Source: Desulfobacteraceae bacterium Eth-SRB1 (lineage in GTDB: Bacteria; Desulfobacterota; Desulfobacteria; Desulfobacterales; ETH-SRB1). Taken from it: a DNA stretch of 40,883 nt. Shown piece after piece: positions 9,028-16,769 of the stretch. The position numbers were made by a program, and so were the translations under genes. The notes beneath the pieces were generated by a model. That model did no database searches and had not been told where the DNA came from. It saw nothing but the letters and a program-made list of their open reading frames with translations. The first letter of the stretch is position 1. Each line of letters opens with the position of its first letter. Where the stretch lies: assembly GCA_004193555.1 (NCBI GenBank), contig RPGP01000029.1:100093-140975 (forward strand), given 5' to 3'.

Positions 9028-9108
9028 GTCATTGCCTTTTATTATGGGCAAAGAATTGTTATGCATACTTTTCTTCTGTGGTTGTGTGAACTATTATTGT
9101 ATAGCTTC

Positions 9109-10866
9109 CTATACTAACTCGCTGTGTTCCTCCTCAACAATAACCTCCTGATTTTTGCGTACAGAATTAACCAGGTAGACATGAGGACTCCCTGCTAAGT
9201 CTTTTAGCCTGATTACTCTTTTTCTGACTTTATCCTGTTCTATCAGGCGGGCTCGAAAAGTGCCGGCAAGCAATCCACATTGGACCGGCGGGGTATACAG
9301 TTCTCCGTCCAGCTCAACTACAATGTTGGCGATGCAAGACTCAGTTACTTCCCCCTTTTCATTCCACAAGATTACATCATCATATCCAGGGCATGCTGTC
9401 AACGCCTGGTCATACACTAACCGGTTGGTTGTTTTGTGATACAGGAAAGGATTTGAAGAATCGACGGGTGACTTTGCAAGACATACGCGCCTTATATTTG
9501 TAGTGGTAGAATGCGGCAGCAGTTCCGGCTTACAGGTGATACGTCCGTTTTTTGCCACTAACAAACGGACCTTATGTGCGGTATGTGGTAAAGCACGTGT
9601 CAGAGAGAAGAGTTTACTTTGTATTGCATCAATATCAGCGGAAAAAGAAAAATAGACGGCAGAGTCTTTGAGACGCGTCAGATGGTGTTGAAGCAGATAA
9701 TACCCGTTCTCAGGCGTCCACAAGATCGTTTCAAGAAGCGAGAAATCGGGCGTTCTTTCAGAGAGTATCTTTGCCTTTGTTTGAGATTCCTCAAATTCAG
9801 CCGCCTCTGTGGAATCCCAGACAATGCCGCCGCCAACGCCATATTCAGCCTGACCTTTGATTCTGTCGATAAGTACTGTCCGGATGGCAACATTGAACTG
9901 CATTTTGCGGTCAGGACTTACTACCCCAATGCTGCCTGTGTATATTTGACGCGGACCTGTTTCTAATTCCGCTATGATCTGCATGGTACGAGGCTTCGGA
10001 GCTCCCGTGATGGAAGCCGGAGGGAAAAGAGCTCTTAATATTTCGGACAAGCCGGACTTTGTTTCCGCTATGACCGTCGAGGTCATTTGCCACAAGGTTG
10101 GATATTTTTCTACAGCAAACAGTTTGTCTACCTGTACGCTTCCAGTGTGAGCGATCCGTCCCATATCGTTTCGAACCATATCAACGATCATGACGTTTTC
10201 CGCCCTGTTTTTTTCTGAGTGATGAAGCCATTGGGCCTGCCTGATATCATCGTGCAAAGTCAGCCCCCTCGATGCAGTTCCCTTCATGGGACGGGAACTC
10301 AGCTTATTACCGTCGAGACAAAAAAACAGTTCGGGTGAAGCAGAGCAGACAGACCATTCTTCTGTGTTCAGGAAGGCTCCATACAGGGTATTTTGTGCTT
10401 TCACTAATTCAATGAAGTATTCCCATGGATCACCGATAAAGGGTGATCTCAGGCGATAGGTGAAGTTGACTTGATAGGTATCGCCTTCTTTAATATTCTT
10501 TTTGATTTTACCGATAGCATCCCGGTAAGCATCCCGTGTCAACGAAGCTCTCCATGTCAGTGATTGGTCCGGACAACATTTTTTCGCTGTTGGGAAACGG
10601 AGCTCTTCGGGTTGACTGTAAATTCCGAACCATAGAAGAGGAAATGAACCGTTTTTATTTACAACAAGCGCCGGGTCAAAAGCCGGCGCCGCCTCGTAAG
10701 CGATGAAGCCTGCCGCATAGAGACCATGCTTGTTAACCGTATTTTCAATTATGTTTAACGCCGGAATGACTTCTTCAATTCTATGTGCCGAAATAATCCG
10801 CCGGGGGTTGCGGAAATGCAGCCAGCACTGCTGAGAGGCATCGTGAATCACAACGCTATTAATCAT
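9109..10866 (-). CDS. pabBC: Aminodeoxychorismate synthase component I fused to aminodeoxychorismate lyase (PabBC)
   Basis: Bifunctional folate-pathway enzyme making 4-aminobenzoate from chorismate. The N-terminal ~365 residues are chorismate-binding PabB (DTYQVNFTYRLRSPF; PASITGAPKPRTMQIIAELE; GGIVWDSTEAAEFEES). The C-terminal ~220 residues are class IV PLP-dependent lyase PabC (FLYHKTTNRLVYD with the candidate PLP lysine; NEKGEVTESCIANIVVE). This fused arrangement is well known in bacteria. ATG 10866 is used; an in-frame TTG at 10884 preceded by GGGAAAG would add six residues and overlap the upstream ORF by 14 bases. The amidotransferase PabA is not in the window and would have to be supplied elsewhere. 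Confidence 0.93.
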   Translation of the reverse strand: MINSVVIHDASQQCWLHFRNPRRIISAHRIEEVIPALNIIENTVNKHGLYAAGFIAYEAAPAFDPALVVNKNGSFPLLWFGIYSQPEELRFPTAKKCCPDQSLTWRASLTRDAYRDAIGKIKKNIKEGDTYQVNFTYRLRSPFIGDPWEYFIELVKAQNTLYGAFLNTEEWSVCSASPELFFCLDGNKLSSRPMKGTASRGLTLHDDIRQAQWLHHSEKNRAENVMIVDMVRNDMGRIAHTGSVQVDKLFAVEKYPTLWQMTSTVIAETKSGLSEILRALFPPASITGAPKPRTMQIIAELETGPRQIYTGSIGVVSPDRKMQFNVAIRTVLIDRIKGQAEYGVGGGIVWDSTEAAEFEESQTKAKILSERTPDFSLLETILWTPENGYYLLQHHLTRLKDSAVYFSFSADIDAIQSKLFSLTRALPHTAHKVRLLVAKNGRITCKPELLPHSTTTNIRRVCLAKSPVDSSNPFLYHKTTNRLVYDQALTACPGYDDVILWNEKGEVTESCIANIVVELDGELYTPPVQCGLLAGTFRARLIEQDKVRKRVIRLKDLAGSPHVYLVNSVRKNQEVIVEEEHSELV

Positions 10867-10870
10867 ATTA

Positions 10871-11140
10871 TCAATATTTATCAATTGACTTTCCCGCGCG
10901 TTTTCTTAAATCCGGAGGAATCACCTTGAAAGTAAACAGAATGAGTGCAAAAAAGAGAGAATACACGATTACAAATGTTAGTTCACTGAAATAAAAAAAA
11001 AACATGATTTTATGAATCCATTCCCGTATAAAGCTTGTTTCATATACCTGATCCTGGCCTCCTCTTACTCTCAAATTATTTTCCCATTCGGTGAGAGGGC
11101 AAATCATGCCGACCAAAGATTCGCAGAGAACAATACCCAT
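10871..11140 (-). pseudogene. DUF2784-like membrane protein, N-terminus lost
   Basis: The frame carries the DUF2784 signature ESLVGMICPLTEWENNLR, the GG...Y...FI segment that follows it, and a C-terminal hydrophobic helix (FVIVYSLFFALILFTF). Full-length members begin with an extra membrane helix. Here the frame stays open upstream of ATG 11140 (to about 11250) but encodes a charged stretch (QKVWDKAKSIQKFAINAK) instead, with no obvious start. It is read as 5'-truncated or frameshifted. It ends four bases before the pabBC ATG, so it may still couple to pabBC translation. Family function is unknown. Confidence 0.45.
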
Positions 11141-11271
11141 TGCCAGGATGTGACAGATACGAAACTTTGCATTTATTGCGAATTTCTGTATACTCTTAGC
11201 CTTGTCCCAAACCTTTTGAAGAACGTCCTGTAAGCGTCTCTGAGGGACTCCTTCAGACTTTCAAGGACTGC

Positions 11272-11409
11272 TTACTGCTTCAATTTCATCTGCATTTTTT
11301 TGACCTCGGAGACGATTTCTGAGGTTTTGATAAAGCCGGAATCATTATTAAGGGCACAGTTTGCGCATGTCATTCCGGTAACCGGCATTGTTATTTTATT
11401 CTCAGCCAT
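11272..11409 (-). CDS. 45-residue ORF with HMA-like CxxC start, coupled to flavodiiron gene
   Basis: The start ATG lies one base after the flavodiiron protein's TAA, so re-initiation is likely. The peptide begins like a heavy-metal-associated domain (MPVTGMTCANCALNND, with the metal-binding CxxC) but lacks the rest of the ~65-residue ferredoxin-like fold and ends in a short lysine-rich helix. It may be a truncated copper-chaperone-like domain or a small metal-binding peptide. Confidence 0.45.
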   Translation of the reverse strand: MAENKITMPVTGMTCANCALNNDSGFIKTSEIVSEVKKMQMKLKQ

Positions 11410-11410
11410 T

Positions 11411-12589
11411 TTATTTCAATCCCTGCTCTTTGTGTTTCGTCGCGATGGTCTCAGCCAAATTTTTAAGAGCTTTAAAATCAGCCTCTGACGGTAAGCCTTT
11501 GGCAAGAACAGGTTCGATAACTTCTACTTTAAGATTAGGAATCATTCCTGCCAGTATTTCTACAGTTTTACCTCCCCACCCGTAGGAACCGATAATGGAC
11601 AGGAACCTGGTTTTAGGACGTAATGCGTTAGCCAGATAGGCACCATAAACGACATTGGGATGAGGACCTGCAAGAACTGTTGGAGTACCGATAACTATTG
11701 TTCCGGCATCAACGAGAGCCATTGCCAGTTTTCCTATGTCTGTCACGGCCAAATTGAACTGCTCGACGCTGACACCATTTTCTACAAGCGATGAAATAAA
11801 AAAATCGACCATCTGCTTGGTGCTGTTATGCATTGAAATATAAGGTAAGACTACCAGGTTCTTCGATGGCCCGTCTATCCAATCTTTATGGGCATCGATG
11901 ATAAAGGATGGTCGTGGATAAATAGGCCCGTGACTGGGGGCTATTATAGCTATGTCGTAAGATGCAATTTTTTCCAGGTTTTTCCTGATCATCTTTCGGA
12001 AGGGCATCATGATCTCGGCGTAGTAGCGTTTCGCTGCCTCGTAAACACGCGCTTCGTCGGTAGCATAGAGATCGGTTGTTGCAATGTGAGAGCCAAAAAA
12101 ATCACAGCTGAACAAAATTTTATCTTCTTTCAAATAGGCCACCATTGTCTCGGGCCAGTGTACCCAGGGAGTGTGTATGAATTCCAGCGTTTTGTCCCCT
12201 AAAGAGAGTGTTTCTCCGTCGCTGACAGTGATAAAAGATTCCTCGGGTATACGGAGTAAATCCATAAGCATCCCTTTTGCTTTAGGGCTGGAAATCAATT
12301 TTGCATCAGGGTATCGGGAGAGTACATGGGGAATGCTGCCAGAGTGGTCCTGTTCCGCATGAAGTGAAACTACGTAATCGAGTTTAGAGACATTCTCAAG
12401 CTGTGACAGCAGTTCATCAACCATAAGTGGATCGACCGTATCAATCAAAACAGTCTTCTCGCTACCTTCAATAAAAAAGGCGTTGTAACTTGTTCCGTCC
12501 GGAAGAGGGATGAGAGCGTCGAAGAGACGTCTGTCCCAGTCCACATAGCCCATCCAGTAAATTTTGTCTTTAATTTTCCTTGGTTTCAT
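11411..12589 (-). CDS. Flavodiiron protein (FprA-type A flavoprotein), O2/NO reductase
   Basis: 392-residue flavodiiron protein, the normal length for class A. The N-terminal metallo-beta-lactamase-like domain (1-~250) carries the di-iron site (HAEQDHSG, the HxExDH motif; later CDFFGSH and APSHGPIY). The C-terminal ~140 residues are a flavodoxin domain (VLPYISMHNSTKQMVDF for the FMN phosphate loop; GSYGWGGKTV). It reduces O2 to water or NO to N2O in the cytoplasm of anaerobes, usually fed by rubredoxin and an NAD(P)H:rubredoxin reductase. The divergently transcribed gene from 13260 is a plausible electron donor. The start at 12589 has AGGAGG about seven bases upstream. Confidence 0.96.
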   Translation of the reverse strand: MKPRKIKDKIYWMGYVDWDRRLFDALIPLPDGTSYNAFFIEGSEKTVLIDTVDPLMVDELLSQLENVSKLDYVVSLHAEQDHSGSIPHVLSRYPDAKLISSPKAKGMLMDLLRIPEESFITVSDGETLSLGDKTLEFIHTPWVHWPETMVAYLKEDKILFSCDFFGSHIATTDLYATDEARVYEAAKRYYAEIMMPFRKMIRKNLEKIASYDIAIIAPSHGPIYPRPSFIIDAHKDWIDGPSKNLVVLPYISMHNSTKQMVDFFISSLVENGVSVEQFNLAVTDIGKLAMALVDAGTIVIGTPTVLAGPHPNVVYGAYLANALRPKTRFLSIIGSYGWGGKTVEILAGMIPNLKVEVIEPVLAKGLPSEADFKALKNLAETIATKHKEQGLK

Positions 12590-12661
12590 AATACCTCCTT
12601 TATTAGCTTAATCAGAAATACATCTCCTTAATAAAGCTTTTCTTGAGCAAACGATGTTTAG

Positions 12662-12690
12662 TTAATACCTCTTTGTATACTCCCCTTCAA
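12662..12690 (-). promoter_or_regulatory. Candidate sigma-70-like promoter for flavodiiron gene
   Basis: On the minus strand TTGAAG (12690-12685) and TATTAA (12667-12662) are separated by exactly 17 bases, about 70 bases before the flavodiiron start. Each hexamer matches consensus at four of six positions. The surrounding gap is AT-rich. Confidence 0.35.
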
Positions 12691-13002
12691 GCACATAACG
12701 GTGAAAGATTGTAAAATTTCTCTTGTTGTTTATCTATTGTTAATTTTATACTTGTTATTCGCTTTTAAAGCAAATCTAATCCAAATTTGAGCGCCAATTC
12801 TGCGAACTCGTTTTTTGCCGAGCCCTAAAGGTGAGCGTATATCGCTTAGACCGAAATTAAAACACAAAATCCGAAGGAAAGCGGTTAATGTGCGGATTTG
12901 ACGCGGATTTTGGGAAATGCTAAATGTATTTACTGCAACAGGTGAAAAACAAACTACTGTGTCTGCCGGTTTTTACGAGTTCATCAAAGGTGTGGATAAA
13001 CT

Positions 13003-13200
13003 ATGGATGTAGGTTTAGATGTAAATGAAAAACTTAAATGTATTTTTTGCGGCAGATCGGCAGAAATACAGGGCAGATGATCTAATGCCCGTGTAGTCTG
13101 CAGGTCATGCGGCATGGAAAGCAAGATAGATGATTACAGAGACCAGATAGAGGATTGGCTTGACAGTGTGTGTGAATTCTATGCTCAGGATGAGCCATAA
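13003..13200 (+). pseudogene. Small zinc-ribbon protein gene interrupted by an in-frame TGA
   Basis: Frame of 66 codons with ATG 13003 (AAAGGTG about ten bases upstream), TGA at 13078-13080 and TAA at 13198-13200. The part before the TGA has CIFC and the part after has CRSC, so the four cysteines of one zinc ribbon lie on both sides of the stop. The rest (IDDYRDQIEDWLDSVCEFYA) is acidic and protein-like. It resembles Lar-like or other CPFC zinc-ribbon small proteins. Nonsense mutation is the simplest reading; UGA readthrough or selenocysteine is possible but not supported by a clear SECIS hairpin. It sits 59 bases upstream of the FAD oxidoreductase gene. Confidence 0.6.
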
Positions 13201-13259
13201 GCCACAACAATGGTTAAACGTACACCTGCCACCCCTCCTTCTTAGAAAGGAGAATAGAT

Positions 13260-14462
13260 ATGAAAAATTATCTGATTGTGGGAAACGGCGTTGCCGGGAC
13301 TACCGCTGCAAAAAATGTCCGCAAACAGGATAAGGAAGGGAAGATCACAATCGTAACTGATGAGGAATTCCCATTCTACTGGAGACTCAGGTTAAACGAA
13401 TACCTGGCCGGGGACCTGACCGAGGAGGCCCTGGCCGCCCAAAAAGCACAATGGTACGGGGATCAACGTATTGATCTTAAGCTCAAGACCCTGATTGCAG
13501 GGGCTGATCCAAGCGAAAAGGTTGTGTTTACTGAAGACAGGCAGAGGCTTTCTTACGATTCACTCCTGATTGCAACGGGAAGTCATTCGTTTATTCCTCC
13601 CATAAAAGGCTCTGAAAAGGAAGGCGTCTTCGCCCTGCGCAATATCCAGGATGCTCGAAGCATTTCTGTCTGGGCAAAAGATATCGAGGATGTTGTCCTT
13701 ATCGGGGGTGGTTTACTGGGCCTTGAGGCAGGAAATGCCCTCCTGAAGTTAGGGAAAAAGGTTACTGTGGTGGAGTTTTTCCCAAGGCTTTTACCGAGGC
13801 AGCTGGATGTAGACGGCGCTCAAAGACTTCAGGAAATCATGGAAAAAATGGGGTTTTCATTCAGGCTCGGGGCCAGGACACAGGAGATATCTGGAAACGA
13901 TCAGGTAACCGGCGTGTTGCTGGAAGGCGGGGAGTCCATTCCCTCAAAGATGGTTATCATATCGGCAGGTGTTCGGCCAAACCTGGAATTGGCGGAACCT
14001 CTGGGTCTGAAAAATGACAAAGGCATTAAGGTGGATGAATACCTGCGGACAAACCAGACCGATATTTATGCGGCCGGTGATGTGGCCGAGTTCAGGGGGA
14101 TGCCGTACGGAATCTGGCCGGCAGCCATGGAGCAGGGGCAAATAGCCGGGACAAACATGGCCGGAGGAAATCTGGTATATAAAGGAACTACCATGGCCAA
14201 CAGGCTTAAGGTTGTTGGGGTAGATCTGGCTTCCGCAGGCAATATTGATGCGGAAAACGAAAAGGAATCCAGGGTGATTACCGATGATAAAGTTTACAAG
14301 AAGATAGTCATGGAAAATAATCAAATTGTTGGTTGCATTATGTTGGGAGACACAAAGGCCTTTAACAAAATCACAAAAGCCATGTCTGAAAAAAAGGATA
14401 TTTCTCAGGTGAAGGATCAAATCCTGTCAGCCCAATACCACCAGCAAACGAGTTATAAATAA
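13260..14462 (+). CDS. NAD(P)/FAD-dependent oxidoreductase, rubredoxin reductase-like
   Basis: 400-residue pyridine nucleotide-disulfide oxidoreductase-family flavoprotein. It has an N-terminal FAD site (YLIVGNGVAGTTAAKNVRK), a central NAD(P) site (VVLIGGGLLGLEAGNALLKL) and the second FAD motif (TDIYAAGDVAEF). No redox-active CxxC is present, as in rubredoxin or ferredoxin reductases and the FAD module of nitrite reductase. A good ribosome site (AAAGGAG) precedes the start. It is divergent from the flavodiiron gene, and the two together suggest an NAD(P)H-to-O2/NO detoxification chain; no rubredoxin gene is seen here. An exact electron acceptor cannot be assigned. Confidence 0.92.
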   Translation: MKNYLIVGNGVAGTTAAKNVRKQDKEGKITIVTDEEFPFYWRLRLNEYLAGDLTEEALAAQKAQWYGDQRIDLKLKTLIAGADPSEKVVFTEDRQRLSYDSLLIATGSHSFIPPIKGSEKEGVFALRNIQDARSISVWAKDIEDVVLIGGGLLGLEAGNALLKLGKKVTVVEFFPRLLPRQLDVDGAQRLQEIMEKMGFSFRLGARTQEISGNDQVTGVLLEGGESIPSKMVIISAGVRPNLELAEPLGLKNDKGIKVDEYLRTNQTDIYAAGDVAEFRGMPYGIWPAAMEQGQIAGTNMAGGNLVYKGTTMANRLKVVGVDLASAGNIDAENEKESRVITDDKVYKKIVMENNQIVGCIMLGDTKAFNKITKAMSEKKDISQVKDQILSAQYHQQTSYK

Positions 14463-14499
14463 AGGGTGACCCCATTCCTTTAATTAGCCTATTAATATA

Positions 14500-14766
14500 C
14501 TCGCCTTCCTGGTTTTGAAATCTCTCACTATAATTCACTCCAATTGTTAAAAGACTGAGAGGATGTTGTTTTCTCCAAACCTGAGCCCCATATAATTCAT
14601 CAATTATCTCAACAATCGGTTTTCCATCCAGCTTATTGATTACTGAGCCTTGCATTTTTGTAATTTTACGATAAATACCATCAACAGGAGAGCACCCATG
14701 CATTATCTGATGATAAACATCAAAATTTCCTGAAAGAAGTGCTCCAACAACACTCTGCTCACATAC
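14500..14766 (-). pseudogene. Fragment of a FIST-domain sensory protein
   Basis: The frame contains VVGALLSGNFDVYHQIMHGC and then KMQGSVINKLDGKPIVEIID, which resemble the middle of FIST N/C small-ligand sensor proteins. Neither the N-terminus nor the C-terminal half is present, and the surrounding sequence in this frame is unrelated. It lies between a partial repeat end (about 14465, TGACCCCATTCCTTTAA) and a repeat copy at 14891, suggesting that the fragment is left from rearrangement. Confidence 0.55.
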
Positions 14767-14890
14767 ATTAGAACCGCGGACGTTCCTCCGGTGACATCTT
14801 AAGGAACATAGCGACCAATCCTTTGTCAACACCTGAACAATTCTCGGTTTCCGTTTTCTTGGCCATCAGACACCTGATTTTAAAATAAGT

Positions 14891-14948
14891 GCTCAAGTCT
14901 ACGTTTGACCCATGAGCAATTCATTTTTTCTTATTTCAATATTTCTTT
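14891..14948 (+). repeat. Partial copy of the CAAGTCTACGTTTGACC repeat element
   Basis: CTCAAGTCTACGTTTGACCC is followed by CATGAGCAATTCATTTTTTC and TTATTTCAATATTTCTT, matching the left half of the element at 20737-20881. The right arm is missing here. It is the first of four copies along the accessory island. Confidence 0.85.
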
Positions 14949-14993
14949 TGCATCCCAAAATTTTTTCTCTAAAATGAGAATAAATTATTAAGA

Positions 14994-15140
14994 TTACCGA
15001 GCATCTAATTCCCGTTCAATTATTGCAATTGGGAAAGTATCCCAGTTTTCATCCTTGATCGTTGTTTCAAATGCTTCCAGCAATATGGCCCTCGCTTCCG
15101 GTTGTAAGTCGTATATATAAATTTCTACTGTTTTAGTCAT
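14994..15140 (-). CDS. 48-residue conserved-looking small protein
   Basis: Starts at ATG 15140 with GGAGG ten bases upstream. The peptide (MTKTVEIYIYDLQPEARAIL, ending in WDTFPIAIIERELDAR) has a beta-strand start, an amphipathic helix and the NWDTFPIAIIE tail of small proteins common in environmental anaerobes. I cannot name a function. It is enclosed by repeat copies at 14891 and 15196, as an orphan cassette. Confidence 0.65.
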   Translation of the reverse strand: MTKTVEIYIYDLQPEARAILLEAFETTIKDENWDTFPIAIIERELDAR

Positions 15141-15195
15141 TTGAGTACTTCCTCCATTAAGTGAGCACAAGGCGTGAGGAATCAACCGAAAATAA

Positions 15196-15218
15196 GGGGT
15201 CAAGTCGACGTTTGACTC
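15196..15218 (+). repeat. Single arm of the GGGGTCAAG repeat element
   Basis: GGGGTCAAGTCGACGTTTGA (one change in the core relative to the other copies) lies 80 bases from the 3' end of the CHAT-regulator gene. The body and right arm of the element are absent. Confidence 0.8.
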
Positions 15219-15297
15219 TTATATTCCCCTATATTTTAACGTGCACAAGAATCATAATTTCAAATCTGTAAATGTAAAGGGCGTCCGAAGCCTCCCC

Positions 15298-16767
15298 TTA
15301 ATCCTGTACAATAAGAATGGGGGATATCCAGGTAAAATCGTCCCGATTACTAGAAACACAGTTTCTGGCGTCAAAAACAGCCTTGTCTGTTTGGCCTTGC
15401 TCACCAAGGGATCTATAAAATTCCTTTGCGAAATTGATTGCACCACTGTCAGAAACCGGCCAGCGAAATCCAAGAACAGAAGGTATACCAGCATGAACCA
15501 AGCCGTCAGCAATGCCTAGGAAATCGTACTCATATAGTCTAGAAGGATCATCATTTGCCGTTCCATAACAACAGCTTAAATAAAAAAACCTTATGTCTGA
15601 AGAACTAAGCAAAATTCTGAGTTCTGAAACAGCCATTGGAATTACTTTTCCTTGCTTATTTTTCTTTTCCCAAAAAAAAATGCTGCTTTTTTCGGTATCA
15701 GATACCCCATGTCCGGCAAAGTGTACAATATGATATTTACAGTTTTTTAACTCTTTCCTAATGCCTTCATAAGTCGCTTCTGACGATGGTATTGCCCTTA
15801 AAGTAACATCTATTCCTTTTTCTTCGAAAATGTTCTTCAGAAGGCTTTTAAGGCTTTTAAACTCTTCATCAACGCCAGGGATTGCAGGTCGAGTATTTGA
15901 AGCAATTAATAGGATTTTTAAAGATTTTTTCTCTTCTACCAAATGGTTTAAAAAGAGTGGTGAAATATGCTTCTTTTTTATCTCTATACCGCTTATTGTC
16001 TTTACGAACGGATGTTTTAAGACAAGATATTCCTTGCCATCAAAAAGAAATTCAAGAGGTAATTGGAGAAGGCCTCTTTTAATCATGAATCGAATTCGGA
16101 GGAGAGGATCGTTTACACTGCCGCATGCATATTTATAGGTGCCTAGAACTTTATCATTGTCGGAAAATATCATTCTATATAGGTCTTCTCCTATAGTTTT
16201 TATATTTGATCTAGATTCGTTTCTATAAGCCTCCCCTGCACGTTGTACAAAACTATCAGAAGATATTAATAGATTTGCGTCACTTTGGTCATTTGTGTTG
16301 GGAACTCCTTTAAGCCCGATTTGAATTCTTTGTTCTGGAATGCAATTCAGAGTCAAAGTACATTTGCTTTCCGACAATTCATAAGGATTTTTTGTATCAA
16401 GAGCCTTATTTACATAAGCTACCAAGATTTCAGACTTATATGGTTTGTTTAAATAAAAATCAGCCCCTTTCTCTAGTCCTTTTGTTATCTCTTCTGGCCT
16501 GAAATAAACCGTTAACATTATGATTATAATGTTTTTTGTTTCAGGGTCTCTTTTTAGCTCAGCACATACTTCGTAGCCACTTTTTCCTGGCAGGCCAACA
16601 TCTAAAATAATTATGTCAGGTAACATCTTTTTTGCTTTTCGAATAGCTTCAATACCTTCATACGCCACATCGACGTAGTGCCCTAAATATACAAGGCGTG
16701 CTTTTATTGCTTCTGATAGATCTAAGTCATCCTCTACAACCAATATTCTTCCTTTTTTCCCTGCCAT
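15298..16767 (-). CDS. Response regulator fused to a CHAT (caspase-like) protease
   Basis: 489 residues. Residues 5-123 are a complete receiver domain: acidic pair Asp13/Asp14, phosphoacceptor Asp56 (IIILDVGLPG), Thr86 and Lys108 (LNKPY). Residues ~130-270 form the region that normally precedes CHAT domains (LQLPLEFLFDGKEYLVL). The C-terminal ~200 residues are CHAT, a caspase/separase-fold cysteine protease, with the His-Gly motif HIVHFAGHG (His353) and the nucleophile in FFYLSCCYG (Cys400, with Cys399 beside it). Both catalytic residues are present, so activity is expected. AGGAGG lies inside the end of the kinase gene, whose stop is two bases upstream, so synthesis is coupled. The logical reading is a protease switched by phosphorylation from that kinase; the substrate is unknown and not encoded nearby. 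Confidence 0.93.
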   Translation of the reverse strand: MAGKKGRILVVEDDLDLSEAIKARLVYLGHYVDVAYEGIEAIRKAKKMLPDIIILDVGLPGKSGYEVCAELKRDPETKNIIIIMLTVYFRPEEITKGLEKGADFYLNKPYKSEILVAYVNKALDTKNPYELSESKCTLTLNCIPEQRIQIGLKGVPNTNDQSDANLLISSDSFVQRAGEAYRNESRSNIKTIGEDLYRMIFSDNDKVLGTYKYACGSVNDPLLRIRFMIKRGLLQLPLEFLFDGKEYLVLKHPFVKTISGIEIKKKHISPLFLNHLVEEKKSLKILLIASNTRPAIPGVDEEFKSLKSLLKNIFEEKGIDVTLRAIPSSEATYEGIRKELKNCKYHIVHFAGHGVSDTEKSSIFFWEKKNKQGKVIPMAVSELRILLSSSDIRFFYLSCCYGTANDDPSRLYEYDFLGIADGLVHAGIPSVLGFRWPVSDSGAINFAKEFYRSLGEQGQTDKAVFDARNCVSSNRDDFTWISPILIVQD

Positions 16768-16769
16768 TT

